Shown here piece after piece: positions 35,378 through 46,582 of a DNA stretch of 64,000 nucleotides; position 1 is the first letter of the stretch, and each line of letters opens with the position of its first letter. This DNA is from Takakia lepidozioides (taxonomy: Eukaryota; Streptophyta; Takakiopsida; Takakiales; Takakiaceae). The stretch covers positions 30,582,042-30,646,041 of the forward strand of contig CM060734.1 of assembly GCA_030704615.1 (NCBI GenBank), read 5' to 3'. Below the pieces are notes generated by a model. It worked only from the letters and a program-made list of their open reading frames with translations, did not search any database and was not told where the DNA came from. Both the position numbers and the translations under genes were made by a program.

Positions 35378-35709
35378 ATGTGTTTTGGTTTTGCTTCCAT
35401 CCCCAAACTGTTTTTCAAGTTCTTTTCGCGTTCCCGTAAGTACAGTTAGGGATTGCTTGGGGTAGGTCTTCAGATTCCGGCATTGAAAAATGTTTGTGGG
35501 TTGGAAGGAATGAACTACTTTGCAAAAGAAGGGGCTTGCTGTTAATATTCAATTCTCTAGTAGGCGATCTCCTCATTCAAAAATTATGTCCTCGATCCTA
35601 AACCATCCACAAACCTACCATTGTTCTCGGTCGGAAAGAATATTCATGTGGGGGCGATGAAGAAGGATCAAAAAATAAGGACATAGGCGACAACCGATCC
35701 GCGGTAATA

Positions 35710-35730
35710 GGGGGGGGGGGGGGGGGGGGG
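35710..35730 (+). repeat. Homopolymer of 21 G
   Basis: Uninterrupted run of G just inside the right end of the candidate element. The length may be uncertain in the assembly, and it could form G-quadruplex DNA. Confidence 0.9.
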
Positions 35731-35819
35731 AGCACGGAATTAGGGCCTGCACACGTGGATGATTGCTGACGTGGCGTGAGCCTAGCCAGGCTCACGCGCA
35801 AGCATTCCCCATGAGGTTA

Positions 35820-35905
35820 CGCTCGCTTACTCACTAGCTTTTGGTCACCGACGGGCTTGCACCGTTCTCGGGGTTACTACTCCCTATATATACTTCTGTC
35901 GCCTT
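35820..35905 (-). mobile_element. Truncated LTR piece of the gag-only Ty3 family
   Basis: Matches about 85 bp of the LTR interior found at 37185-37262 and 41820-41892 (landmarks GCACCGTTCTCGGGGTTACT and CTATATATACTTCTGT). It is cut on the left exactly at the CATGAGGTTA word and joined on the right to gag. Confidence 0.85.
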
Positions 35906-36952
35906 CTGTCCGCCATAAGCCGCTCCACCCGCTTTTCCTTTCGAAGCACCGGGTGCCGCCTTGACTTGTGAAGGCCCTCCCTTTGATTTCCACGTGCCAT
36001 TGTCGCCGCGTGGCCTATCCCACTTTTTTTCCGGTCGGAAGGAGTCACCTTCCCGCCGGGTCTTCTTGTGGTTCAGCTCCGTACGGCCTTGTCTTTCACC
36101 CTTAGGGACATCCGAGAAACATTCAGCCCTCTCAATTGCCTCGTTCAAAGTCTTAGGTGGCTTCTCCTCCAACTTCCGCCTGGCCCATGGGGCCAGTCCC
36201 GCCACAAAGTTGAAGACCATTTCTGGTTCTGCCATGTCCGCGACTTCGAGCAACATCACATTGAAAGGGACATATCCCCGAATGTCATCTGTTTGCTTCA
36301 AATTCCTCATCTTGTCCCGGGCGAGCCAGGACGCGTTGAGGGGCACAAACTGCCTCTTCATCAATTCCTTGAACCCACTCCAGTTCAAGGTTTCCGGGCT
36401 TGGACCTCGGTGAAGGCATTTCTGCCACCATTGTTGAGCATAGCCCCTCAAATAGGTGGGAGCCACTTCCACCCGATCCTCGTCACTCAACTTGGCCGCT
36501 CGGAAGTACTGCTCCAGCTCCAAGAGCCAGGTGTTGAGTGCCTTCCGATTTCGGACGCCCTCGAAGGTGCCGGGTTCCTTCGGCTTCACCTTAAACTTTG
36601 CCTTAGTGGAAGTGGTATTAGCCGCCTTCAACACGTCTTTCAACGTCCCGCCAAATTGCGCCAACAACCCTTCCCAAAAGGCTGCCGGCATGGGAGGCAT
36701 CTGTTGGTCGGTCGGAGCTCTCAAGGATTCCTCAGGCTCCGACTCCTCAGATTCCTCCTGCTCTTGAGCGGCCTCGTTTTCGGAAACATGCATCGCTTCC
36801 TCAAACGGCCACCTCGGTGACACGTCGCCCCCATCGGGCTCACCAGGATCATCATCTTTTGGGCCGTTCCGCTTTCGCTTTGGCTTGCCCGACCCCATGA
36901 TGAGGCCAATCCCAAGGACGATCGCGTACTGAACTCTAAGCTCTGATACCAA
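35906..36952 (-). CDS. Ty3-type gag polyprotein of a gag-only element
   Basis: One open frame on the minus strand of about 350 residues plus 22 codons read into the LTR remnant (to 35834). It contains the gag core: FEGVRNRKALNTWLLELEQY, YLRGYAQQWWQKCL, NWSGFKELMKRQFVP and KMRNLKQTDDIRGYV. A basic Gly/Lys-rich tail follows. It begins next to the primer-binding site, and MVSELRVQYAIV overlaps the sequence after it. No protease, reverse transcriptase or integrase follows; the frame runs straight into LTR sequence at a CTTCTGT microhomology. The element is therefore an internal deletion or a gag-only (TR-GAG type) family. Gag would form particles and package RNA made with pol from a partner element. 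Confidence 0.88.
36940..36951 (-). other. Primer-binding site of the gag-only Ty3 element
   Basis: TGGTATCAGAGC on the minus strand, complementary to initiator tRNA-Met, two bases from the LTR end. Confidence 0.85.
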
Positions 36953-36953
36953 G

Positions 36954-37672
36954 TGTCGCGCACCTCACTTCGGTAAGCTCCCCCCTCAAGTCATAGTTAC
37001 TCGCTTGATGCGCGCGCCTAACTCCCAACCTGGCCGCCGGGCCAACTTGGAGCTTCGGCTGCTCACCGGGACATAACGGTCCCCCCCTGATCTCCCAAAG
37101 AACCCTCCAACGATTTAGAACCAGCGGAATTTCCTTTGGTAGTTGGCAGTCCGGAACAGCTCCCCACTCTTTGGTCGCTTTCCGGCTCGCTCGCTTAGCT
37201 TTTGGTCACCAACAGGCTTGCACCGTTCTCGGGGTTACTACTCCCTATATATACTTCTGTAACTGTCCGCGGGGGTTTCACAATCAACCATGCCATTTTA
37301 TGGCGAACCACCACGAACACCCTCGACTCCCGGTGATGAGTCGCGGTGAGTCTTGGCCCACTCACCACGGCCCCTATGGACCGTGATGAGTCCCAAGACT
37401 CCCCACGACTCCCCACCATGAGGTCTCCGCCCCAGGGTGAGTCCTATGCCACCCCCACTAAGTCCTGCTAAGCTACCACCACCCCTTGTGGAGCCACCCC
37501 CACCGCAACCCGGTGTGCGGGGCTCCACCTAGTGAGCGCCTCCGCCTCCTTGAGTGCTTTGGGCACTCAAGGGTTCTTCATCCCCCCATACCTATCGCTG
37601 CCACTGCCCCCACCACAGGGGCAGCCCCTCTTGTGTCCCGACCCCCTGCCCTCAAGGCAAAGGGCCGCGACA
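36954..37672 (-). mobile_element. Complete LTR (about 719 bp) of the gag-only Ty3 family
   Basis: Ends TGTCGCG...CGCGACA as in the solo LTR at 49977-50700. On the minus strand it is followed by the primer-binding site and gag, so it serves as a 5' LTR for the left unit. On its other side it abuts the chromovirus, so it may also be the 3' LTR of the unit whose 5' LTR is at 41581. Confidence 0.92.
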
Positions 37673-37674
37673 CG

Positions 37675-38095
37675 ACTGGAATGAGAAGATCCTCATTAGT
37701 CAGTTTCGATGTGGCCTAAAAGAGGATGTAAAAGATTTATTGCTGACAATGCCAAACGTGAGTACACTGAGCAAATTGATCACCCAAGTCATTGCATGCG
37801 ATAATCGTTTGTTCGAAAGACGTCAAGATAAGCGATCTGGATGGAAGAAGACGCACCATGCCGCTGCTACTACGGCACCAAACACAACGATCCATCAGAC
37901 ATCCGGTAATGATCATATGCAGATTGATGCTGTCCGATTCAAGTCATTGACGCCACAAGAAAAACAAAGACGACGCTCGAATGGATTATGCCTTTATTGG
38001 AAGATGATCATATAGCATTAAACTGCCCCAACAAGAGAAGATTCAAAGCTCGGGGCACAACTCAAATGGAAAATGAAGATGTCCAGTCACAGTAA
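37675..38095 (+). pseudogene. Chromovirus gag end and zinc-knuckle remnant
   Basis: FRCGLKEDVKDLLLTMPNVS and ITQVIACDNRLFERRQ are the C-terminal gag region. The following part (LTPQEKQRRRSNGLCLYW) corresponds to the CCHC region but shifts frame. The N-terminal gag is missing. Confidence 0.75.
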
Positions 38096-38100
38096 GGACC

Positions 38101-38496
38101 ATGCGGCTCGACACCCCGATTTCCTCACCAAAAAAAGGTCTCTTTCTACCTCCAGACCCTGTACCTTGTTTCACAGTTCCAATAAAAATCAAGATGCAAA
38201 ATCGAGATATCTCCGTAGAAACACTTTTAGACTCGGGCGCTTCAGCGTGTTTTATTGACAAAAACTTTGCGAAACAACACAATTTAACGCTCGTAAGAAA
38301 GAAATTCTCGGCCTCTGTTGAAGTCATCGATGGACGACCGTTAGCATCAGGAAATATTGACCATGAAACTCGACCCCTTGAAGTGAAGCTTAAAAATCAA
38401 GCATCACAGATTGTTTTCAATGTCATCCAGTCTCCAACGAATCCTGTGATCATTGGACTTCCCTGGTTTGTACTTCATAATCCTGACATCGACTGA
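38101..38496 (+). pseudogene. Chromovirus aspartic protease
   Basis: SVETLLDSGASACFIDKNFA contains the retropepsin active site (DSGA). PVIIGLPWFVLHNPDID is the usual following block. It ends in a stop just before the RT part. Confidence 0.85.
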
Positions 38497-38577
38497 CGAT
38501 CACGAAAAATTTCGGCAAGACAAAAATGCAAAAGTACCAAATGTATTCAACCCCTGTTTCTTGGAGCTGGGGCCTTC

Positions 38578-39195
38578 ATGAGAGCTGCGAAGAAAGACGC
38601 GACATTTGCACTTTATGCGACTCCGATCAAAACCACAACAGACCAAGGTACTTCGATATTACCCACTCAATATCAAGATTTCAAGGATGTTTTCGAAAAG
38701 AAAAATGCAGACATGTTGTCAGAACATCGACCTTATGATTGTGCAATTGAGTTGCAAGAAAGAGCTCAACTACTTTTCGGCCCAATCTACAATTTATCTC
38801 AGACGGAGCTGGCTGCTTTACGCGAATACATTGATGAAAATTTGTCAAAGAATTTCATTCGATATTCAAAATCACCCGCGGGAGCACCTATCTTATTTGT
38901 GAAGAAGAAGGACGGATCGTTACGCATGTGTGTGGACTATGGTGGGCTCAACAAAGTCACTATAAAAAATCGTTACCCACTACCATTGATTTTCGGACTC
39001 CTCGAACAACTTGGACGAGCAAATTTTTTCACAAAAATCGACTTGAGAGAAGCTTACAACCTTGTACGAATAAGAGAAGGAGACGAATGGAAGACTGCTT
39101 TTCGCACAAGATACGGATATTTCGAATACAGTGTTATGCCTTTCGGTCTTACAAATGTTCCAGCAATTTTTCAACATATGATGAATGACATTTAG
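38578..39195 (+). pseudogene. Chromovirus reverse transcriptase, N-terminal part
   Basis: Contains [40 protein letters not shown] and [10 protein letters not shown] with the first catalytic Asp. It stops at 39193 just before the catalytic box; VVIYLDDILIFS follows in another frame at about 39207-39242. Confidence 0.92.
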
Positions 39196-39990
39196 ATGAC
39201 TTTGTAGTCATCTATTTGGACGATATTTTGATATTTTCACAGAATGAAGAAGAACATGGTCGCCATGTACATATTGTCATTGATAAATTGAGGGAAGAAA
39301 AGACTATATGTCAAGTTGGAAAAATGTCTTTTCCACCAATCTGAAGTCGAATTTTTGGGCTACATTATTTCCGACAAATGAGTCTTTATGGATCAGAAGA
39401 AAATACAAACCATCATCGAGTGGATTAAACCAACTGCGGTCCGAGATATACAATGTTTTCTAGGATTTGCAAAATTCTATAGAATCTTCATCAAGGACTA
39501 CTCCAAAATTGCTGCACCATTGACACGACTCACAGGGAAGGACGAATTTGTATGTGACGAGAAGGTGGACCAAACATTTGAAAGGCTGAAGCAGGCATTT
39601 ACAATGGCTCCAATACTGGTACATGCAGACCTATCTAAACCATTCTTTTTGGAAGCAGATGCATCGGACTTTGCACTTGGCGCGGTACTCTCTCAACACG
39701 GTGCAGATGGCCGACTTCACCCTGTTGGGTTTCGTTCTCGCAAATTTTCCGCTGCGGAGATCAATTATGAAATCCATGACAAAGAATTTCTAGCGATTAT
39801 CGATGTTTATGAGGAGTGACGTCATCTATTGGAGGGAGCTAAACATCATGTCACTGTCTATACCGATCACAAAAACCTTGAGTATTTTATGAGTGCTCGT
39901 GTTTTGAATCGACGTCAAGCGAGATGAAGTATGTCACTAGCAAAGTTTGAGGAAAACCGGATGCTCTTTCTCGACGATCGTATCTTGCGC
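39196..39990 (+). pseudogene. Chromovirus RT C-terminal part and RNase H, with stops
   Basis: YLDDILIFS (catalytic DD), then a frame change, then FLGFAKFYRIFIKDYSKIAA, HADLSKPFFLEADASDFALG and INYEIHDKEFLAII, the RNase H region. [20 protein letters not shown] follows after a stop at 39817. Confidence 0.9.
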
Positions 39991-40129
39991 CAAAAGAAGG
40001 GGATACAGCTTTTGACCAACAGAAATCCATCATCTTGAAATCAACAAATCTCCAATTGAATATGCTATCTATGTCCACCTATGACGATGTAGAGATCATA
40101 AAGGAGATTCAGGAAGCACTGAAGAGCGA

Positions 40130-41448
40130 CCAATTTGTCACGACACTACGAAGTCAACTAAATCGACCTCGAGACAACCACATATTACAAATAACTTCGA
40201 ATTCAAAGATGACTTACTTTATTTCAAGGGACTTCTCTATGTACCTCCAGGACCTACACTACTTCGAATTCTTCAAACATGTCATGATCTTCCGGCTGCA
40301 GAACATTTCGGCTTCAACAAAACAATGGAATTGATATCCATGGACTATTGGTGGCCGCAGATGTGGAAACTTGTGAAAGAATTTATAAAATCTTGTGACA
40401 CGTGTGCTAAAGCGCAGGGACCACGACATTGACCTTACGGCCTTCTTTAACCATTACCCATTCCCAAGGGCCCATGGTCGTCCGTGTCTATGGACTTTAT
40501 TACGGACCTTCCAATTTTCCAAGACCACCGATTCAATCATTGTTATTGTAGATCGTTTTACGAAGATGACATATTTCATTCCATGTAATAAGACGGTTAC
40601 CGGCGAGGAAACTGCAAGACTCTTCCTCAATAATATCTACCGTATTCATGGACTCCCGAAAGACATCGTATCTGATCGATGACCATAGTTCTTATCAAAT
40701 TTCTGGAGGGGATTATTTCATATATTGGATACTAAGATCAACATCTCTACAGCTAATCATCCACAGACTGATGGTCAAACCGAACGTGTAAACCAGATTT
40801 TGGAGCAGTATCTTCGCTGTACAATAAATTATCACCAAGATAATTGGACGGACATTCTGTCATTGGCTGAGTTTGCCTACAACAACACTCTACATTCTTC
40901 GCCCAAGCAAACTCCATTTTTCTCCAATTATGGCATCATCCTCGAGCAAACCGTTTCCACATGAAGACTGTTGGAAGCCCTGCTGTAGAAAACCTTGCTA
41001 CTCATCTTGCTATGATTCACAAGGAGCTTACATTCCACCTCGCAGGAGCTCAAAAACAATACAAGAAGTATGCAGATCAACGTCGCCAATTCCAACCCCA
41101 GTTCAAGGTCGGAGATCGTGTATGGCTTTTTCGACGAGACATACAAACCTCGTGACCATCAAGGAAGTTGGATTATCAACGCCTGAGACCATTCAAAATT
41201 ATTCGACAAATAAATCCGGTCAGTTTTCGGCTTGAACTCCCACGAAGTATGCACATCCATCCAGTCTTTCATGTTTCATTATTGGAGTTATATCATCCAT
41301 CGAATATTCCAGGGAGAATCTCTGTACCACCTCCACCAATCGAAGTCAATCAGGAAATTGATTATGAATTCGACGAAGTCCTAGACTCTCGCATCAAGTA
41401 TAAACGTCTTGAGTATTTCGTACATTGGAAAAGCTACGCTTTGGTAAT
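40130..41448 (+). pseudogene. Chromovirus integrase and chromodomain, frameshifted
   Basis: [20 protein letters not shown] and [10 protein letters not shown] form the HHCC region. [20 protein letters not shown] and NHPQTDGQTERVNQILEQYL belong to the core. KVGDRVWLFRR and HPVFHVSLLELYHPSNIPGR follow, and the chromodomain begins at YEFDEVLDSRIKYKRLEYFV and is cut after HWKSY. Several frame changes are present. Confidence 0.88.
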
Positions 41449-42195
41449 ACGTCACCTCCACCGGACTCACCAGGATCATCATCTTTCGGGCCGTTCCGCT
41501 TTCGCTTTGGCTTGCCCGACCCCATGATGAGGTCGATCTCAAAGACGATCGCGTACTGCACTCTAAGCTCTGATACCAAGTGTCGCGCACCTCACTTCGG
41601 TAAGCTCCCCTTCAAGTCATAGTTATTCGCTTTGATGCGCGCGCCTAACTCCAAAACTGGCCGCCGGGCCAACTCGGAACTTCGGCTGCTCACCGGGACA
41701 TAACGGTCCCCCTTTGCTCCTCCACAAGACCCTCTCTCAATTTGGGCCTAGTGGAAATTCCCTTTGGTTGTTGGCAGTCCGGAACAGCTCCCCACATCTT
41801 GGTCGTTTTCCGGCTCGCACGCTTACTCACTAGTTTTTTGTCACCAACGGGTTTGCACCGTTCTCGGGGTTACTACTCTTTATTTATACTTCTGTGACTG
41901 TCCGCGGGGGTTTCACAAATAACACCGTCCTTTTATGGCGAACCACCACGAAGACCCTCCATTCCCGGTGGTGAGTCGCGGTGAGTCTTGGCCCACCCAC
42001 CATGGCCCCATTGGACCGTGATGAGTCCCAAGACTCCCCACAACTCCCACCACAAGGTCTCCGCCCTATGGTGAGTCCTATGCTACCCCCACTAAGTCCC
42101 ACTAAGCTACCACCACCCCTCATGGAACCACCCCCACCGCAACCCGGTGTGCGGGGTTCCACCTAGTGAGCGCCTCCGCCTCCTTGAGTGTCTTG
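41449..42195 (-). mobile_element. Second gag-only Ty3 unit: start of gag, primer-binding site and LTR truncated at its outer end
   Basis: The minus-strand gag start (MGSGKPKRKRNGPKDDDPGE) lies at 41449-41579, the primer-binding site TGGTATCAGAGC at 41567-41578, and the LTR at 41581-42195. The LTR lacks its last 100 bp or so because another LTR starts at 42196. Orientation is the same as the unit at 35820-37672. Confidence 0.88.
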
Positions 42196-42856
42196 TGTCA
42201 AGGACGAGAGCATGACTGAACACAAACAAGAGATCAGACTAGAAGTACAAGACTAGACAAGAAGTCAATGTCGGCGTGGCCGAATGCATGATGGGTATAC
42301 ATGAATCAAGATGATCTTTATAACAATGGATAAGAGTACAAGATACTGGAACTTGACTTGGATACTGGAATGCTGGAAACTGGATTGAAGTACTAGATAC
42401 TGGAAACTGGACTAGAGTACTGGAAGCTGGACTGGAGCACATGGACTGGAAACAAGAGTAGCTTGAACTTGTGTTGGCGAGAATGAAGAGTGTCCAGTCT
42501 CGCCTTCTATATATACTAGCTACTAAGAAGTCTCATAAGAAGCTTCCCCTATGGAGGTTTATTGATGGAGAAGTTTCCAAAAGTAAACAAAGGTTTCTTG
42601 ATGGAGAAGCTTCCTTAAACAAATGAGGTATCTTGATGGAGAAGTTTCATCCAAAAGAAGCTTCCTAAGCAGTTTCCTAAGTTACTCTTGGTAATTTGAT
42701 AAACTCCCGGTAACATGGTAAGTAATGGTAAATCATGGTAAATCATGGTAGATCATGATAAATCACGGTAAATCATGGTAACTTCCCGGTAACATGGTAA
42801 CTTGGTAACTTCTGGTATTTACTCCTCGTAAATTCATTTGGGCTATGTCCGTGACA
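42196..42856 (-). mobile_element. LTR of another retrotransposon family (about 661 bp)
   Basis: The terminal inverted repeats TGTCAAGGAC and GTCCGTGACA delimit the LTR. Reading the minus strand, a purine-rich tract (AGAGAAAGGGGTGA) lies immediately before it, as a polypurine tract before a 3' LTR would. The interior has repeated TACTGGA phrases (42340-42440) and GGTAAATCATG phrases (42725-42780). No identical 5 bp flanks are seen. Confidence 0.6.
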
Positions 42857-42994
42857 TCACCCCTTTCTCTAGCACCGAGTTCCTCGAGGAGCAGTAAAAT
42901 CTTGGACTTGCTTAGAGTTGGAGAAAATCCAAAATCCGGCGAATGGTACTTGCCAAGTATTTGGCTCTTCGTTCTTGACTCAAATGATTTATAG

Positions 42995-43766
42995 GTCCCT
43001 GCAACCATCGATAGTGTCCAACACCTTGAACTTGGGACCACACAGTGATTTGAGCATTCTGATTTTTGAAGCTGCCTTCAAACATGATTTCGTTGCCCTC
43101 TGGGTCCGAAGCCTCAACCTCCCTCAGAATTATAGTTGTCCGAAGATTCCATCAGCCGCTTGGTGGAAGCGGTGGTCGCCAAGACTTGCAAGGTAGGCAA
43201 CTACTCTTGTGAGTTGTATTAGGAGACTGGCGCCTTGCGTAAAGGGAATCAGTTAATGTTCGAGAGTGGGATAATTTCCGAAACTAACGTGTCGTTGTTG
43301 GTGGACATAAGAGCGTCGCACTCCTTCATGACACCGGGCAACGGCATGGAAGCTGGGGCTCCCGACAAGTGATATGGGGGGTCCCTGCAACCATCGATAG
43401 TGTCCAACACCTTGAACTTGGGACCACACAGTGATTTGAGCATTCTGATTTTCGAAGCTGCCTTCAAACATGATTTCGTTGCCCTCTGGGTCCGAAGCCT
43501 CAACCTCCCTCAGAATTATAGTTGTCCGAAGATTCCATCAGCCGCTTGGTGGAAGCGGTGGTCGCCAAGACTTGCAAGGTAAGCAACTACTCTTGTGAGT
43601 TGTATTAGGAGACTGGCGCCTTGCGTAAAGGGAATCAGTTAATGTTCGAGAGTGGGATAATTTCCGAAACTAACGTGTCGTTGTTGGTGGACACAAGAGC
43701 GTCGCACTCCTTCATGACACCGGGCAATGGCATGGAAGCTGGGGCTCCTGACAAGTGATATGGGGG
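42995..43766 (+). repeat. 386 bp tandem duplication in the protease region of the second chromovirus
   Basis: Units 42995-43380 and 43381-43766 are nearly identical, each beginning GTCCCTGCAACCATCG. Each carries the retropepsin-like phrase SLLVDxRASHSFMTPGNGME, with DIR in unit 1 and DTR in unit 2. Confidence 0.95.
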
Positions 43767-46549
43767 CTTCTATTGAAGTGTGTTCTACCAAAGAAGAACC
43801 ACACTAGCGACGAGGTTGGCGTTCGTGTTCCTCTTCAGCTGGGGAGTTGGGAGGGACGTGAGAACTTCACCATTTGCGAGATTGATGGAATGGATCTCAT
43901 ATTGGGGATGATCTTTTTGAGCAAATCCGGAGCGGTCATAGTAGGCCGCAAGAGAATAGTCACGCTACCGTGTGAGAATGGTGGCGAAGTTTTACGGGTT
44001 TCAGAAATGCCCAACCGAGTGGGAGGGCGAATAAACCTGCTGTCAGCAAAGGAGTGGGCCGTGGAGGAGCCACACGAGCCCCAGTTTTGCTTTACGTAAG
44101 ACAAGTGGAAGGAGAAGTCGATAGGAAGCCGAGCCCAGATTGGATCAAGGGGATCTTGGAGAAATTCCAGGATGTGATGCCGGAGGACTTCCCAAGCGGT
44201 TTGCCACCGCGAAGAGGAGTTGACCACAAGATAGAGGTGATACCGGGATCGGAGCAGCCTGCCAAGGCGCCCTACCGGTTGAGCCACAAAGAGTTGGTTG
44301 AGCTAAAGGCCCAGCTCAAGGATTTAATATCAAAGGGGTACATCCGACCGAGTAAGTCACCTTACGGAGCCCCGATGCTATTCGCAGACAAGAAGGATGG
44401 GACGTTGCGGATGTGTGTCGATTACAGGGCGCTGAATAAGGTGACTATAAAAAACCGGTACCTTTTGCCAAGGATCGACGACCTCTTCGATCGGTCGGCA
44501 GGAGCAACGTATTTCAACCGGATCGATTTGCGTTCAGGTTACCATCAAATCTGAGTGGCGGAAGGAGACGAGGAGAAGACCGCGTGCAGGACAAGATATG
44601 GTTCATATGAGTTCTTGGTGATGCCTTTTGGGCTCACCAACGCACCCGCGACCTTTAGCACGCTAATGAACAGCCTTTTCCAGGAGTGGTCGGATGACTT
44701 TGTGATCGTGTACATCGACGACATCTTGGTATACTCGAAAACAAAGAAAGAGCACCTTGAGCACCTCAAAAGGGTGTTCCAGACATTGCGGGAAATGAAG
44801 CTGTATGCCAAAGCTTCAAAGTGCAAATTCGGGGTCACAAAAGTGGAGTTCCTAGGGCATGTAATTACACAAGATGGGATCAAAATGGATGACAGAAAAG
44901 TGAGGGCGATCTTGGATTGAGAGCCTCCGACTTCGGTCCCGGGAGTGCGATTCTTCCTAGGACTCGCCTCTTATTACCGAGAGTATGTGAGAAATTTTGC
45001 CAAGATCGTGGGGCCGCTGTCAGGCCTTCTGTGTAAGTCCAAGGTATGGATATGGAGCACCTTTTGTGGCCAACCTTTTGCCGAGTTGAAGCAGCGGATG
45101 GCGGAAGCTCCAGTCCTGAAAATCCCGGAGTTCGACCGTCCATTTGAGATTCATACGGATGCGTCGGACTTCGCAATTGGGGGTGTGCTCATGCATGATG
45201 GACGTCCAGTGGCTTACGAAAGTAAAAAAACTGAATGAAGTGGAATGACGGTGGCCTACACACGAGAAAAAAATGAAGGCGGTGGTGCATTGCCTTGAGC
45301 TTTGGCGCCACTATGTTGGTTCCAACCCGGTGAAGGTGTTCACGAACAATGTCACGGTGAAGTATTTTGCCACGCAGCCTAAGTTATTCCAAAAACAACT
45401 TAGATGGCAAGACACTTTGGCAGTGTTCGACGTGGATATCCAGCACAAACCGGGACGGGACAATGTGGTGGTCGATGCTTTAAGTAGAAAGCAGCAGCTC
45501 ATGTTGGTTTACAAGGGCGAGACGACGCTCCAAAAAAAGATCCGGAAGGCTTACCGGAAGGATGAGATGGCGAAGTCCGTGATGCGGGACTTGAGGATGG
45601 GAGTTAAATCATAGTTCCACTTGCACAATGGACTGCTCCGGTACAAGCAAAAGCGCCTCCACGTGCCGAAGGGAGGGATCAGAGAGCTTGCGGGCCACGG
45701 CGGAGCCAAGCGCACCGCGGTACTCTTGAAGAACGAGTATTTCTGGCCCAAACTGAGGGAGGAGGCCGAGGAGTATGTCAAGACATGCACCACATGCCAA
45801 CAAAACCAGAGCGAGTACAAAAAGCAAGCGGGGCTGTTACAACTCACTTGGATGCGGCAGAGTTCTGTTATAATAACACAAAACACTCCGCAACGGGAGT
45901 TTTCCTTTTGGTATTGGTCTATGAAAAAGCACCTTTGGTGCCGACAAGTTGGGCCGCCCAGGACGTTGAGGAACCGACAGCAGCAGCGGTGCTGGAAGAA
46001 CGCGAACGTTTATTGAAGCTCGCAAAGTACAACATTGCCAAAGCTAAGAAACGGTTTGAACGATAGACGAATCGGAAGCAAAGGGAAGTTAAGTTTGAGG
46101 CAGACACGGAGGTCTGGTTGAACATCAAGAATTTTCGACTACCTCCGGAAGTGAGTCCGAAGTTCGTATCTCCGTATGTGGGGCCCTTTCGCATCCAGAA
46201 GGTTATAAATGTGGATGTGTATGAATTGGAGCTGCCGGCAAACAACAAGGTGCATCCGGTATTCCACGTCTCCCTTTTGAAGCCTTACTTCAAAGATGAA
46301 GCGCGTCCGAATCGGCATCAAGTGTTGCGTTCGCCACCTGTGTTGTTGGATCATGAAAATGAACCTGAGTACGAGGTGGAGGCAGTGCTTAAGTCGAGGA
46401 GGTTCAAGAATCGAGAAACGGAGTATCTCGTGAAATGGAAGGGCTATCATCAAGTGGAGGCAACTAGGGTGCGTGCCCCAGAAATGGGAAACGCATCCGA
46501 GGCAGTTGTAGCTTTCGAAGGGCGACCTCAAAAGCGGAAGAAGCGTTGA
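43755..46549 (+). mobile_element. Second Ty3 chromovirus: RT, RNase H, partial integrase and chromodomain
   Basis: Plant-like chromovirus pol. RT is at about 44100-44880 ([42 protein letters not shown]) with a TGA after GYHQI. RNase H is at 44945-45500 (IHTDASDFAIGGVL, WQDTLAVFDVDIQHKPGRDN). The integrase zinc region is at 45610-45840 (CTTCQQNQSEYKKQAG). The integrase catalytic core is missing: the frame jumps to LDAAEFCYNNTKHSATG. The C-terminus is at 46118-46549 with HPVFHVSLLKPYF and the chromodomain EVEAVLKSRR...TEYLVKWKGY. A purine tract (GTGGGGGAGGAAA) follows at about 46570-46582, just before a possible 3' LTR. Stops at 44552, 44918 and 45235 show it is dead. Confidence 0.92.
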
Positions 46550-46582
46550 TGGGGACATCAATCTTAGATCGTGGGGGAGGAA

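Larger units (their letters stand above)
26607..35819. mobile_element. Candidate undescribed mobile element, about 9.2 kb, with divergent SWIM-finger and ParB-methyltransferase genes
   Basis: Both ends carry the same 10 bp word CATGAGGTTA (26607-26616 and 35810-35819), a possible target duplication. Inside each end is a palindrome built from GTGAGC and GCTCAC (26632-26647 perfect; 35773-35796 with arms GCGTGAGCCT and AGGCTCACGC). Near each palindrome is TGACGTGGCGTGAGCC (three copies on the left, one on the right). Between the ends lie two divergent genes and all copies of the TCAACCT-type palindromes. An 8-11 bp duplication and a SWIM finger would suit a Mutator-like element, but no DDE transposase is recognised. 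Caution: the left flank is copia and the right flank is Ty3 LTR sequence, so the insertion site has been rearranged or the 10 bp match is chance. Confidence 0.5.
37673..41448 (+). mobile_element. Ty3 chromovirus body without LTRs (fungal/Tcn1-like pol)
   Basis: Gag remnant, CCHC-like remnant, protease, RT, RNase H, integrase pieces and a chromodomain follow in order on the plus strand. The element starts right after one gag-only LTR and ends inside the gag of another, and neither border shows its own LTR. RT wording ([60 protein letters not shown]) is closer to fungal and Tcn1-type chromoviruses than to typical seed-plant ones. Confidence 0.85.

Noticed and set aside
35598-35801. Minus-strand open frame through the G21 run
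   Set aside because: It exists only because the homopolymer encodes a proline string; no domain.
26607-35819. Calling the candidate element a Mutator-like transposon outright
   Set aside because: The SWIM finger and a 10 bp flanking repeat would fit, but no DDE transposase is visible, the terminal inverted repeats are weak, and the two flanks are different retroelements.
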